64,000 bases of DNA from Stutzerimonas stutzeri KOS6 (GTDB lineage Bacteria > Pseudomonadota > Gammaproteobacteria > Pseudomonadales > Pseudomonadaceae), in the NCBI RefSeq assembly GCF_000307775.2, contig NZ_KK020675.1, positions 508,553 through 572,552 on the forward strand, given 5' to 3'. A program made the translations under genes and the position numbers. Positions 11,335 through 22,146 of this stretch are shown here, piece after piece. A model generated the notes under the pieces. It searched no databases. It saw only the letters and a program-made list of their open reading frames with translations, and had not been told where the DNA came from. Position 1 is the first letter of the stretch, and each line of letters begins with the position of its first letter.

Positions 11335-12591
11335 ATGAAAGTGATGAAGTGGAGCGTAATCGCCCTGGCCGTATCGGCGGGCACCTCCCAGATGGCGTTG
11401 GCCAGCCAGCAATCGGAATCCAAGGGATTCGTAGAGGACGCAAGCCTCGATCTGTTGCTGCGCAATACTTATTGGAACCGTGATTTCCGTGAAGGCGGCA
11501 TTGAAGATGCCAAGCCGTGGGGCCAGGGCTTCATCGCCACCTTCGAATCCGGCTTTACCCAGGGCACCATCGGGGTCGGCGTTGATGCGTTCGGCCTGCT
11601 CGGCGTACGTCTGGATGGCGGCCGTGGCAGCAACTTCGATCAAATGTTCGAATTTGAATCCGACGGCCACCCGGAGCGCGATGTCGCTCAAGCGGGCGCA
11701 GCCATCAAGGCACAACTTTCCAACACCGTCGTGAAGTACGGCGACCAGATGCCAATGATGCCGGTACTGGCATACGACGACTCCCGCCTGCTGCCTCAAT
11801 CGTTCACGGGCACCCTGGTCACCAGCAACGAGATCGAAGGTCTCGAGCTGAATGCCGGTCACTTCACGTCGGAAAGCTCGATGGCATCGTCCAGCCGTGA
11901 CAATGCCGCACTGAAGAGCATCGACGTATTCGGTGGCACCTACCAGTTCACCGAAGGGCTGAGCGCTTCGCTTTATTTCTCCGACGTGGAAGACACGTAC
12001 GACAAGAAGTACGCGAACATCAATTACGTCATGCCCCTGTCCGCAGACCAGTCTCTGGCGTTTGACTTCAACTACTACAAGACAGACGACATCGACGATC
12101 GTCTTGTCGCGGATGCCGACGACAATACCATCTGGAGCCTGTCGGCCAAGTACAGCGTTGGCGCGCATGCTTTCATCCTGGCCCACCAGCGCGTGTCCGG
12201 CGACACCGGTTATCTGTATGACAACGGTGACGGCGGTAGCGCAATCTGGGTAGCGAACTCCTTCCTCTCCGATTTCAACGCGAAAGACGAACGCTCCTGG
12301 CAGGCCAGCTATGAGCTGGACTTCAGCGGCTACGGCGTTCCGGGCCTCTCCTGGAAAACCGCCTACGTCCGCGGTGACAATATCGATGCCGAGTTCTACG
12401 GCGGCACTGGTGAAGGCAGCGAGCGGGAAATCTTCAACCAGGTTTCTTACACCGTACAGAGCGGCCCGGCAAAAGACCTGAAGCTTCGCGCGCGCAACTC
12501 CATCCTGCGCACCAGCTCCGAGGTCAACGGGTATGTGCCTGATATCGATGAATGGCGCCTGTTCGTCGAATACCCGCTGAGCATCCTGTAA
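11335..12591 (+). CDS. OprD-family outer-membrane porin
   Basis: The 418-residue protein has a signal peptide (MKVMKWSVIALAVSAGTSQ..., cleavage near ALA-SQQ). OprD/Occ-family features follow: an early DASLDLLLRNTYWNRDF strand, GQGFIATFESGFTQGTIG, and a C-terminal strand DEWRLFVEYPLSIL. Occ porins are 18-stranded specific channels, mostly for amino acids or small carboxylates. The substrate of this one cannot be assigned. It is upstream of proS, as is an oprD gene in P. aeruginosa, but is separated from it by a strong terminator. Confidence 0.88.
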   Translation: MKVMKWSVIALAVSAGTSQMALASQQSESKGFVEDASLDLLLRNTYWNRDFREGGIEDAKPWGQGFIATFESGFTQGTIGVGVDAFGLLGVRLDGGRGSNFDQMFEFESDGHPERDVAQAGAAIKAQLSNTVVKYGDQMPMMPVLAYDDSRLLPQSFTGTLVTSNEIEGLELNAGHFTSESSMASSSRDNAALKSIDVFGGTYQFTEGLSASLYFSDVEDTYDKKYANINYVMPLSADQSLAFDFNYYKTDDIDDRLVADADDNTIWSLSAKYSVGAHAFILAHQRVSGDTGYLYDNGDGGSAIWVANSFLSDFNAKDERSWQASYELDFSGYGVPGLSWKTAYVRGDNIDAEFYGGTGEGSEREIFNQVSYTVQSGPAKDLKLRARNSILRTSSEVNGYVPDIDEWRLFVEYPLSIL

Positions 12592-12622
12592 CCCAGGCGT
12601 TCAGAGCGTTCGATGCAAGACG

Positions 12623-12652
12623 GAGCCCGGCGAAAGCCGGGCTCTTTCGTTT
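12623..12652 (+). terminator. Rho-independent terminator after the porin gene
   Basis: A nine-base perfect stem (GAGCCCGGC / GCCGGGCTC) with the stable loop GAAA is followed by TTTCGTTT. It lies thirty bases past the porin stop and separates that gene from proS. Confidence 0.85.
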
Positions 12653-12744
12653 AATCAACCGACCCAGCCCCGTCCTGTACGCCGCACCAAGCGCGCCGTA
12701 CAATGCCGGCCAAATTTCAGCCTCTGCAAGGACATAACGGCCAC

Positions 12745-14460
12745 ATGCGCACCAGTCAGTTCCTGCTCTCGACTCTCAAAGAAACCCCCTCCGATGCAGT
12801 GGTCATCAGCCATCAACTGATGCTGCGTGCCGGCATGATCCGCAAGCTGGCTTCGGGACTGTATACCTGGATGCCGATGGGTCTGCGCGCACTGCGCAAG
12901 GCGGAAGCCATCGTTCGCGAAGAGATGAACAAGGCGGGCGCGCTGGAAGTGCTGATGCCCGCCATCCAGCCGGCCGAGCTGTGGCAGGAATCAGGCCGCT
13001 GGGAGCAATACGGACCGGAGTTGCTGCGCCTGAAGGACCGTCACAACCGCGAGTTCTGCGTCGGGCCGACCCACGAGGAAGTCATCACCGATCTGGCGCG
13101 CAACGAGCTGAACAGCTACAAGCAGCTGCCGATCAACTTCTACCAGATCCAGACCAAGTTCCGCGACGAGATCCGGCCGCGCTTCGGACTCATGCGTGGT
13201 CGCGAGTTCCTGATGAAGGATGCCTATTCCTTCCACCTGACCCAGGAATCGCTGCAGGAAACCTATGACCGCATGCACCAGGCCTACTGCAACATCTTCA
13301 CCCGCCTGGGCCTGAATTTCCGTCCGGTCCAAGCCGACACCGGCTCCATCGGTGGTACCGGCTCCCACGAATTCCACGTGCTGGCCGAGTCCGGTGAGGA
13401 CGACATCGCCTTCAGCGACACCTCCGACTACGCCGCCAATATCGAGAAGGCCGAAGCCATTGCGCGCGAAACCGAACGCGCGGCGCCTGGCGAAGCGCTG
13501 CGCCAGGTCGATACACCGGATGCCAAGACCATCATCGAGCTGGTCGAGCAGTTCGATCTGGCAATCGAAAGGACCGTCAAGACGCTGGTTGTGCATGGTG
13601 TCGAGGAAGGCAAGCTGGTCGCCCTCATCGTGCGCGGCGACCACGAGCTCAACGAGATCAAGGCCGCCAATCTGGAACAGGTCGCCAGCCCGCTGGTGTT
13701 CGCCTCGGAAGCGGAAATCCGTGCCGCCATCGGCGCCGGCCCCGGCTCGCTGGGGCCGCTGAATCTGCCGATCCCGTGCGTGATCGACCGATCGGTTGCC
13801 CTGATGAGCGATTTCGCGGCCGGCGCCAACGTCGACGACAAGCATTACTTCGGCCTGAACTGGGAGCGCGACCTGCCGCTGCCGGCGATCGCCGATCTGC
13901 GCAACGTGGTTGCCGGCGATCCGAGCCCGGACGGCCAGGGCAGCCTGATCATCAAGCGCGGCATCGAAGTCGGCCACATCTTCCAGCTGGGCACCAAGTA
14001 CAGCGAGGCCATGAAATGCCAGGTCATGGGTGAGAACGGCAAACCGGCAACCCTGATCATGGGCTGCTACGGCATCGGTGTTTCCCGCGTGGTCGCCGCT
14101 GCGATCGAGCAGAACTACGATGATCGCGGCATTCTCTGGCCCGACGCCCTGGCCCCCTTCCAGATCGCGCTGGTTCCGATGAAATATGAAGCCGAAGCGG
14201 TTCGCGAGGCCACCGATCGACTCTATGCCGAACTGACCGAGGCCGGTTACGAAGTGCTGCTCGACGACCGTGACAAAAAGACCAGTCCCGGCGTCAAATT
14301 CGCCGACATGGAGCTGATCGGCATCCCGCACCGCATCGTCATCAGCGATCGCGGGCTGGCCGACGGCACCCTGGAGTACAAGCACCGCCGCGATGAACAA
14401 CCGCAGGCGGTCGCGGCTTCAGAAATCCTGTCCTTCATCAATTCGCGCACTCATCGCTGA
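12745..14460 (+). CDS. proS: Prolyl-tRNA synthetase (bacterial type)
   Basis: Class II synthetase charging tRNA-Pro. The start [15 protein letters not shown] gives 571 residues, the usual length of the bacterial-type enzyme with an editing insertion. Visible motifs are motif 1 around [19 protein letters not shown], motif 2 around [19 protein letters not shown], the INS editing domain in the middle third, and motif 3 near [16 protein letters not shown]-terminal anticodon-binding domain follows. The free-standing YbaK protein at 37155-37625 would complement its proofreading. Confidence 0.97.
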   Translation: MRTSQFLLSTLKETPSDAVVISHQLMLRAGMIRKLASGLYTWMPMGLRALRKAEAIVREEMNKAGALEVLMPAIQPAELWQESGRWEQYGPELLRLKDRHNREFCVGPTHEEVITDLARNELNSYKQLPINFYQIQTKFRDEIRPRFGLMRGREFLMKDAYSFHLTQESLQETYDRMHQAYCNIFTRLGLNFRPVQADTGSIGGTGSHEFHVLAESGEDDIAFSDTSDYAANIEKAEAIARETERAAPGEALRQVDTPDAKTIIELVEQFDLAIERTVKTLVVHGVEEGKLVALIVRGDHELNEIKAANLEQVASPLVFASEAEIRAAIGAGPGSLGPLNLPIPCVIDRSVALMSDFAAGANVDDKHYFGLNWERDLPLPAIADLRNVVAGDPSPDGQGSLIIKRGIEVGHIFQLGTKYSEAMKCQVMGENGKPATLIMGCYGIGVSRVVAAAIEQNYDDRGILWPDALAPFQIALVPMKYEAEAVREATDRLYAELTEAGYEVLLDDRDKKTSPGVKFADMELIGIPHRIVISDRGLADGTLEYKHRRDEQPQAVAASEILSFINSRTHR

Positions 14461-14469
14461 TCGGAAACC

Positions 14470-15405
14470 ATGCTCAACCGACGTATTGTCGCTTCAACCA
14501 GCGCCGCGCTCTGCGCGGCGCTCCTGCTTGGCGGCTGCGCCAATCACCTGCCACAGCGCAGCGAACAGGAGGCCCGCACCGAGCGCAAGCTGCTCGACCA
14601 CAGCCTGCGCATCGAGCTCGGCGAGCCGCAGGTGCTCGAACTGCCCCAACGGCGCATTCGCATCCAGGAACAGAAGACATTCGAGGTCACCGACTTCGAT
14701 GTCACACGCCGTTACGACCGCTACACGCCCTATCAGCCATGGCGCGAGCTGTACGAAGTCCCGATGGGATTCGTCGCGGTGGTCGCGGGCGTGAGTGCCA
14801 ACGTGCTCAACGTAGTGATGCTCGGCAATATCCCCGAAAGCGCTACGCGCGGCTGGATCAGCTACGGTTTCGCCGGTATCAATCCGTTCCTTAACGTCGA
14901 GTCCAATGGCCGCTCGCAGCAAAACCTCGCGAGCCTTGATGAACAGCGCCGCGATGCACGGCTCGAGTACACCAGCCTACCCTGGGCCGAGCGCCCGGTT
15001 CAGGTGGTGGCAGGCCCGCAGACCCACGAGCTGACCACCGACCGGCATGGCATACTGCGCCTGAACCTGCTCGATGGTTCGTTCGCCGACCAGGACATTA
15101 CACAGGTGGGCAAGCTTCTGCTGTCGGTCGAAGATCCCCAGGATGGCGCTCGCGCCGATGCCTCGTTGCTGGTCAGCCACAAGCTGCGCGGCAAACTGCA
15201 GGAGGCGCACGACCTGATCTTCAACGATCTCGAAGGCGACGACGTAGCGCAATGGGTACATCGGGTCAGGCGCCTGTCCGAGCTCGGCCTGGAAGAAGAA
15301 GCCAGCGAGCTGGAGCAAAGCCTGATCGAGCTGACACGCAACGATCCGGAGCTGCAGAAACAGTTTCTGGACAGCCTGATCGAAGGCAGCAGCAGCGGAA
15401 ACTGA
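14470..15405 (+). CDS. Conserved lipoprotein of unknown function
   Basis: The 311-residue protein has a lipoprotein signal ending LLLGGC (Cys 23), so it should be lipid-anchored in the envelope. After the anchor comes a basic/acidic region and one hydrophobic stretch (FVAVVAGVSANVLNVVML). A C-terminal, largely helical part is rich in Glu, Leu and Asp. I do not recognise a domain. It starts nine bases after proS and is followed after five bases by a transglycosylase gene, so the three may be co-transcribed. Confidence 0.75.
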   Translation: MLNRRIVASTSAALCAALLLGGCANHLPQRSEQEARTERKLLDHSLRIELGEPQVLELPQRRIRIQEQKTFEVTDFDVTRRYDRYTPYQPWRELYEVPMGFVAVVAGVSANVLNVVMLGNIPESATRGWISYGFAGINPFLNVESNGRSQQNLASLDEQRRDARLEYTSLPWAERPVQVVAGPQTHELTTDRHGILRLNLLDGSFADQDITQVGKLLLSVEDPQDGARADASLLVSHKLRGKLQEAHDLIFNDLEGDDVAQWVHRVRRLSELGLEEEASELEQSLIELTRNDPELQKQFLDSLIEGSSSGN

Positions 15406-15410
15406 AGCCG

Positions 15411-15983
15411 ATGAAGGCGCGGAATCTTCTTCTGCCATTGCTGCTGGCGATTGCACTGCCGGCAGCCGCCAATATCCGCCAGGCGCCCGAACCCGAACTG
15501 CGCGAACTCATGCTGCGGACCGTTGCCGAGGCGGACAGCTTTCAGGATCGCTTCGATGCCGAAGTCTGGCTGGTGGACATGTCCGGACGCCTCAGGCGCT
15601 ATGTGGCGGACGCCGGGGAGCGGCTATCGCTGCTCAGACTGGTTCACCGCGAAGCGAGCAAGGCCGGCTTGAAGCCGGAGCTGGTGCTGGCGCTGATCCA
15701 TGCGGAAAGCCATTTCGACCGCTTCGCGATATCCAGCGTCGGTGCGCAGGGCATGATGCAGGTGATGCCGTTCTGGAAGGCCGAATTGGGACGACCGCAG
15801 GACAACCTTACCGACAACGCCACCAATCTGCGCTATGGCTGCACCATCCTCAGCTACTACCTGCGAAAGGAAAACGGCGACATCAACCGGGCGCTCGCGC
15901 GCTACAACGGCAGCCTCGGCAAGAACCGCTATCCAGCCAAGGTGATCGGTTTCTGGCAGGACTACTGGTACGTCAAGCCGTAA
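15411..15983 (+). CDS. Lytic transglycosylase, SLT (goose-lysozyme-like) domain
   Basis: The 190-residue exported protein has a signal peptide (LLLPLLLAIALPAAA) and a C-terminal SLT domain. The catalytic Glu is in ALIHAESHFDRFAISSVG (Glu 99). The GAQGMMQVMPFW and GCTILSYYLRK blocks and the terminal ALARYNGSLGKNRYP follow. Such enzymes cleave peptidoglycan glycan strands to 1,6-anhydro products. There is no lipobox, so it is probably soluble in the periplasm. It directly follows the lipoprotein gene. Confidence 0.9.
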   Translation: MKARNLLLPLLLAIALPAAANIRQAPEPELRELMLRTVAEADSFQDRFDAEVWLVDMSGRLRRYVADAGERLSLLRLVHREASKAGLKPELVLALIHAESHFDRFAISSVGAQGMMQVMPFWKAELGRPQDNLTDNATNLRYGCTILSYYLRKENGDINRALARYNGSLGKNRYPAKVIGFWQDYWYVKP

Positions 15984-16018
15984 GAATCGCCAATCAATGG
16001 CAGTCGTCGAACGATGCG

Positions 16019-16474
16019 CTACTCGTCCCGTAGCTGTTCGAGATGCGCCAGTATCCCAGCGGCAGTCTGCTCACCGATCAACTGCTTGCGCACCCTGCCC
16101 TCGTCGTCAACCAGATAGCTCACCGGCAATACGGCACTGCGTGACAGCTGCAGCCGCTCGGCCGGATCGTCGCTGAGGACCCTGAAACCAATCCCCAGCG
16201 CCTTTGCCGCTTGTGCAAGCTCCTCGCCGCGCAGTTCATCGAAATTGACTCCGAGAACCTCCAGCCTTTGCCCCTCGTCGGCCAGGCTATTGAGTTCGGG
16301 TATTTCGGTGCGACAGGGTCCGCACCACTCGGCCCAGTAATTGACCAGCAGCCACTTGCCCTGCAGCTCGGCAGCTGTGACTTGCCGGCCATGCTGGTCC
16401 GGGCCCCAATCGTCGTCGCAAGCAACGAGCGACAGGCAGATGAGGATCAGGAGTGATGCACGCAGCTTTGCCAT
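16019..16474 (-). CDS. TlpA/ResA-like thioredoxin-fold lipoprotein
   Basis: The 151-residue protein starts with a lipoprotein signal ending SLVAC (Cys 19). It then shows a TlpA-type thioredoxin fold with NYWAEWCGPCRTEIPEL (Cys 51 and 54) and the cis-Pro loop VLPVSYLVDDEGRV. Such proteins act as periplasmic thiol-disulfide reductants, often for cytochrome c maturation. It is convergent with the transglycosylase gene. The partner is unknown. Confidence 0.88.
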   Translation of the reverse strand: MAKLRASLLILICLSLVACDDDWGPDQHGRQVTAAELQGKWLLVNYWAEWCGPCRTEIPELNSLADEGQRLEVLGVNFDELRGEELAQAAKALGIGFRVLSDDPAERLQLSRSAVLPVSYLVDDEGRVRKQLIGEQTAAGILAHLEQLRDE

Positions 16475-16701
16475 GATAGGAGAACCCTCGACTTATCAAG
16501 CAGGAGAATACCGCTTCCGTTCCGACCGGGCACGGGCCATGTCGCCGTTTCCCGGCAGGACCGCCAAAGGTGCCAAGGAACCGTCGCGCTTTCGCGGTTC
16601 TGCGAGCCCCATCACGAGCGTCGCCGCTCGAGTGCACAGTTTTAGCGGAGCCGGGCTGCCTATAATTCCGCACCCATCAGCAATAGGCCAGTAGCGAAGC
16701 C

Positions 16702-17094
16702 ATGTCCCAACTTCATGACAAACTGATCGGTAATGTGCCATCGCGCATCGTCGAGCAAGCCGCCATCTCCCTCACCACCTACGACGGCCGCATCGCCGAG
16801 TTCAACGTCGCCGGCTGGTTGCAGCTGCGTGGGACGGCTGGACTGATGGTTTCGCTCGTTGCCAAGTACCGCGACGGCCAGCAACAGCTGGAATCGCCAA
16901 TCGATCATGGCCGGACTGACAGCGCGGGCAAGATATTGTTGTCCGGCGTCGCCCGGCTACCAGTCAGAAAAAGGATCGAGGACCTGCAGATCCATCTCCG
17001 CCCCGCATCCGAAGTCTCGGCCGGCTCGGTGGAAGAACTGTTCGTGCACCCAGTCGAACCCGTCATGGCTGAAATGAAGAGCGCAAAAGCCTGA
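16702..17094 (+). CDS. Conserved hypothetical protein, 130 residues
   Basis: I do not recognise a family. The product MSQLHDKLIGNVPSRIVEQ... has no signal peptide or membrane helix and looks like a soluble alpha/beta protein with alternating polar and hydrophobic strands (IAEFNVAGWLQLRGTAGLM). It stands alone on the plus strand between the TlpA-like gene and a small minus-strand gene. Codon use matches its neighbours, which supports a real gene. No clear promoter was found in 16475-16701. Confidence 0.65.
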   Translation: MSQLHDKLIGNVPSRIVEQAAISLTTYDGRIAEFNVAGWLQLRGTAGLMVSLVAKYRDGQQQLESPIDHGRTDSAGKILLSGVARLPVRKRIEDLQIHLRPASEVSAGSVEELFVHPVEPVMAEMKSAKA

Positions 17095-17095
17095 C

Positions 17096-17293
17096 TCAAC
17101 CGCTCACTTTCTTCGGCTCGACCTGTCGGACTTCAGGCGTGGACGGCCTTTCATCGCATTGCACCGCCGAACGCTCCACCAACGACTCGGGCCACTGCGA
17201 GAAGCACAGGCCGGTCAGACGGTTCAATGCATCCAGCGCCGCGTCGGGCGCTCGCTGATGCAGATAAAGGATGCCACTGCGTTTGCCGTTCAT
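17096..17293 (-). CDS. Small hypothetical protein, 65 residues
   Basis: The reading frame MNGKRSGILYLHQRAPDAA... is preceded by AGGACGGCGCG, a moderate ribosome-binding site. It ends one base from the stop of the convergent plus-strand gene. The N-terminal third (ILYLHQRAPDAALDALNRLTG) looks structured and the tail is polar. There is no membrane segment or signal. I cannot assign a function; it is kept because of its position, its start site and the absence of any competing frame. Confidence 0.55.
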   Translation of the reverse strand: MNGKRSGILYLHQRAPDAALDALNRLTGLCFSQWPESLVERSAVQCDERPSTPEVRQVEPKKVSG

Positions 17294-17430
17294 CGCGCCG
17301 TCCTATCGAGTACTCAAGCCTTAGCCAGAAGCATGCCAGCCATGCGAATGCCACCGGCCTGCGCCCATATGGCCGTTTCCGTTGCCTTCTGCCGCCGCGG
17401 CGAGCACGACCGAGTCGCGCGATCACTCCG

Positions 17431-18663
17431 TTATTGACGATTTTTGTCACCGCTGGCCTGCAGCCAGTCGGCCAGGCTACCGCTGAACAGGTTGGCCTGC
17501 TCCTGCTGCAGCAGTTCGAGGGAACGGCGTAGCGTCGGATACCAGGGCTCATCGAGCTGCTCCGGCAGTTGCACGCGCGCCGACAAGGGCCAGGGATTGG
17601 AGCGCAGCAGCTGATCCAGGCTGTAATGGCTGAGATCGCGGCAGAGCACCCAGCCCCCGGAGCCAGTGCGACAGGCCAGTTGCTCCTGATCGAAGAAGCC
17701 GAGTATCTCGTCCCACTCATCCTCCGGCAGGCGCAGGCCTGATCGGTGCAGATCGCGTAGATGAAGCTCGCGCCCCTCCTGCTGACGCTGATGCAGGTGG
17801 CGCAGCAGCGTCAGCATGACCAGCAGGCGCGGCAGCGGGCGACGACGCCATTGCTGCGACGATGACAGGCCACAGACCAACTCGGCACCGAACAGCACGA
17901 TCATCCACGACAGGTACACCCACAACAGGAACAGCGGCACAGCGGCAAACGCGCCATAGATCAGCTGATAGCTGGGAAAGTAGCTGACATACAAAGCGAA
18001 CAGTTGCTTGGCTGCCTCGAACAGGACTGCCGTGAAGACTCCGCCTGCCAGCGCATGACGCACCGGCACGCGGGTATTGGGCACGGCCGCGTAGATCAGC
18101 GTGAACGCGGCAACACTGAGCAGCAGCGGCATGACCTTGATCAGAGTGCCGACACCGAAGACCGCATAGGGCCCCGATATCAGCGACAGCGACGCGATAT
18201 AGGTACTGGTGGCGAACCCCGCCCCAAGCAACAGCGGCCCGAGGCTGAGGATAGCCCAATAGAGCAGGAAGCTGGATACGCCGCGCCGCGGTTGCCGCAC
18301 ACGCCAGATGGTGTTGAAGGCCTTTTCGATGGTCAGCAGCATCATCAGCGCGGTGGCCATGAGAAAGCCGACACCGAACCAGGTGAGCTGCCGCGCCTGG
18401 CTGGTGAAGGCGACCAGGTATTCCTGGATGGTCGCTCCCGTGGACGGGATGAAGTTGTTGAAGATATAGAACTGAATCTGCTCACCAACGCCCCGGAACG
18501 CGGGAATCGCCGAGAGCATGGCGAAGGTGACGGTCATCATCGGCACCACGGCGAACAGCGTGGTGTAGGTCAGTGCCGCGGCACTGTGTGGTCCACGGTC
18601 GGTCAGAAAGCGCCTGACCAGGAAACGGCTGAATTCCAGCATGTTGTCGATGCGCTGATGCAT
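17431..18663 (-). CDS. YihY/BrkB-family inner-membrane protein
   Basis: The 410-residue protein has about six membrane helices in residues 35-270, with the family pattern [18 protein letters not shown] early and [19 protein letters not shown] later. A cytoplasmic C-terminal domain has winged-helix-like character ([20 protein letters not shown]). The family was once annotated ribonuclease BN, an assignment later withdrawn, so the function remains unclear. The long C-terminal extension is common in Pseudomonas members. Confidence 0.87.
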   Translation of the reverse strand: MHQRIDNMLEFSRFLVRRFLTDRGPHSAAALTYTTLFAVVPMMTVTFAMLSAIPAFRGVGEQIQFYIFNNFIPSTGATIQEYLVAFTSQARQLTWFGVGFLMATALMMLLTIEKAFNTIWRVRQPRRGVSSFLLYWAILSLGPLLLGAGFATSTYIASLSLISGPYAVFGVGTLIKVMPLLLSVAAFTLIYAAVPNTRVPVRHALAGGVFTAVLFEAAKQLFALYVSYFPSYQLIYGAFAAVPLFLLWVYLSWMIVLFGAELVCGLSSSQQWRRRPLPRLLVMLTLLRHLHQRQQEGRELHLRDLHRSGLRLPEDEWDEILGFFDQEQLACRTGSGGWVLCRDLSHYSLDQLLRSNPWPLSARVQLPEQLDEPWYPTLRRSLELLQQEQANLFSGSLADWLQASGDKNRQ

Positions 18664-18812
18664 CCATTCTCCCTTAGAGGCGCGACGGCCTCGACGATCA
18701 TAGCCCTCGCAGCGGACAGATGACTGCTCACGAGGCGCCAGTGCTGAACGTTTCGGCGGGCGCCCCGTTGAGGGTTAGAATGGCCACTTCAACCGGCGAG
18801 ACGCAACTACCA

Positions 18813-20171
<1,359 letters not shown>

Positions 20172-20184
20172 ACACAGCGAGGAA

Positions 20185-20245
20185 CGAGCCTTGCTCGCGG
20201 ATGCTGGCCACGCGAAAGCCGCTCGCGGGCATGGGCTCGGCGGCG
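20185..20245. repeat. Degenerate REP-like palindromes between convergent genes
   Basis: The palindrome CGAGCCTTGCTCG (stem CGAGC/GCTCG) resembles the core of Pseudomonas REP elements. A related GCTCGCGGGCATGGGCTCG segment follows. They fill the gap between the DUF2069 gene and hda, whose stops converge. The sequence is degenerate and the assignment is by resemblance only. Confidence 0.4.
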
Positions 20246-20287
20246 CCGCCCGGTTTCTGCGGCAATCGCGGGGAGCTATGAGCCCCG

Positions 20288-20992
20288 CTACCAGCCGAGG
20301 GTTTCCTTGAGAAAGGGGATGGTCAGCTTGCGCTGTGCCTGCAGCGACGCCTGATCGAGCCGGTCGAGCAACTCGAACAGCGCACTCATGCTGCGCGAGC
20401 CCCGGGTCAGGATGAAGCGACCGACATCGTCCGGCAGATTCAGGCCGCGTCGCGATGCCCGCAGCTGCAGGGCGCGAAGCTTGTCCTCGTCGGACAGCTG
20501 CTGCAGCTGGAATACCAGCGCCAGACTCAAGCGCGACTTGAGATCCGGCAGCTGGATCGCCAATTCTCGCGGAGATGCGTCTGCCGCCAGCAGCAGCCGT
20601 CGACCGGCGTCGCGCAGGCGGTTGAACAGGTGGAACAGCGCTTCTTCCCACACCGCATCGCCCGCAACCGCATCGAGATCGTCCAGGCACACCAGCTCGC
20701 TTTGCTCGAGGTTGTCGAGCAAGGCCGGGCCATACTCGGCCACTTCGGCCAGCGGCAGATAGACCGCCAGCTCGCCACGCTCCTCCACCCGCAGGCAGGC
20801 GGCCTGCAGCAGATGGCTCCGGCCCACACCGGACTGTCCCCAGAGATAGATCAGCTCGTCGGACCAGCCCGCAGCAGGCGAACACAGCCGCTCGACATAG
20901 CCGAGGGCCGCCGCGTTGGCGCCCGGATAGAAGTTGGCGAAGGTTGCGTCGTCACGCAGACGGACGCCGAGGGGAAGCTGGATGGGTTTCAT
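20288..20992 (-). CDS. hda: Hda, DnaA-regulatory inactivator
   Basis: Hda couples the DNA clamp to hydrolysis of DnaA-bound ATP, limiting re-initiation of replication. The 234-residue AAA+ protein has the N-terminal clamp-binding motif QLPLGV (5-10) and the P-loop GQSGVGRSHLLQA, where Arg replaces the usual Lys as in E. coli Hda. It also has Walker B LVCLDDLDAV and sensor region LPDLKSRLSLA. Its start overlaps the stop of the upstream permease gene by four bases. Confidence 0.94.
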   Translation of the reverse strand: MKPIQLPLGVRLRDDATFANFYPGANAAALGYVERLCSPAAGWSDELIYLWGQSGVGRSHLLQAACLRVEERGELAVYLPLAEVAEYGPALLDNLEQSELVCLDDLDAVAGDAVWEEALFHLFNRLRDAGRRLLLAADASPRELAIQLPDLKSRLSLALVFQLQQLSDEDKLRALQLRASRRGLNLPDDVGRFILTRGSRSMSALFELLDRLDQASLQAQRKLTIPFLKETLGW

Positions 20993-22092
20993 GGCTGACT
21001 GGGTGGTTCGGCCGGTGCACCGGCAGGCTCGGCGTAAAGGTCGGAGAGTTTATATAGATCGTGGACGTGACGCAGCAGAACCATGATCACCGCGGCCACT
21101 GGCAGCGCCAGCAGCACACCGGTGAAACCGAACAGCTGGCCACCGGCGAGTACCGCGAAGATCACCGCCACCGGGTGCAGGCCGATGCGATCACCCACCA
21201 GCAACGGCGTCAGCAGCATGCCCTCGAGCATCTGCCCGACCGTGAACACGGCCGCCACGCCCAGCAGCGGATAAGGCTCCAGGCCGAACTGGAACAGCAC
21301 CGCCACCACAGCCGCGCCGAAGCCGACGACAAAGCCCATGTACGGCACGATGCTGGCGAGTCCCGCCAGCACACCGATCAGCAACCCCAACTCGAGCCCA
21401 AGCAGCATCAGCCCGGACGCATAGATGACCGCCAGCGCCAGCATGACCAGCAGCTGGCCACGCAGGAAAGCGCCGATGACCTCGTGACACTCGCTCATCA
21501 GACCGACGATCATCCCTTCACGCCTACGCGGCAGCAGGCTGCGTAGCTTGAGCATGATCAGATCCCAGTCGCGCAGCAGATAGAAGCTCACCACAGGGAT
21601 GAGCAGCAGATTGCCGATCCACGCCAGCAGCGCCAGGCTGGAAGCGGTCGCGCGACTCAGGATCATGCCGAGTATGTCGGTGGTGCTTCCCAGATGCTCG
21701 GTGAACGCGGCCTTGAGCTGATCGAGACGCCAGAAATGCTCTTCCAGGCCGAACTGCGCCTGCACCCATGGCAACGCCTGGAGCTGCAGCCAATCGAGCG
21801 TCAGCGGGGCCAGTTGGTAAAGCCGCATCAGCTGCTTGCCCAGCATGGGCAGCAACACCAGCAGCATCAGCAACATCAGCAGGCTGAACAGCGTGAACAC
21901 CGCGATCACGCCCCAGGTACGCGACAGCCCCCAGCGCTCCAGGCGGTCAACCAGCGGATCGCCCAGATAAGCCAGCAGGATGCCGATCAGAAACGGGGTA
22001 AGAATCGGCGTCAGCAGATACACCAGCCAGACGCACAACAACAGCGCCACCAGCCAGGGCCAGCGGTTCGAATCACTCATGTTCATGCTCAT
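20989..22092 (-). CDS. AI-2E/PerM-family transporter
   Basis: The 367-residue polytopic protein has seven or eight hydrophobic segments and the family blocks LLTPILTPFLIGILLAYL near the N-terminus and GVLAGLASIVPYMGFVVG in the C-terminal half. Members export diverse small molecules or ions; the substrate is unknown. It lies just upstream of hda with a four-base overlap, an arrangement found in other pseudomonads. Three in-frame ATGs occur within the first five codons, so the exact start is uncertain by up to four residues. Confidence 0.87.
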   Translation of the reverse strand: MSMNMSDSNRWPWLVALLLCVWLVYLLTPILTPFLIGILLAYLGDPLVDRLERWGLSRTWGVIAVFTLFSLLMLLMLLVLLPMLGKQLMRLYQLAPLTLDWLQLQALPWVQAQFGLEEHFWRLDQLKAAFTEHLGSTTDILGMILSRATASSLALLAWIGNLLLIPVVSFYLLRDWDLIMLKLRSLLPRRREGMIVGLMSECHEVIGAFLRGQLLVMLALAVIYASGLMLLGLELGLLIGVLAGLASIVPYMGFVVGFGAAVVAVLFQFGLEPYPLLGVAAVFTVGQMLEGMLLTPLLVGDRIGLHPVAVIFAVLAGGQLFGFTGVLLALPVAAVIMVLLRHVHDLYKLSDLYAEPAGAPAEPPSQP

Positions 22093-22146
22093 TGCCTTCC
22101 TTGCAAGACTGTCGCCGGGGCCGTAGAGGACGCTGCAAGCGCCTCA

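Noticed and set aside
12991..14400. 469-codon open frame antisense to proS
   Set aside because: Shadow of proS; the sense frame is a full-length prolyl-tRNA synthetase.
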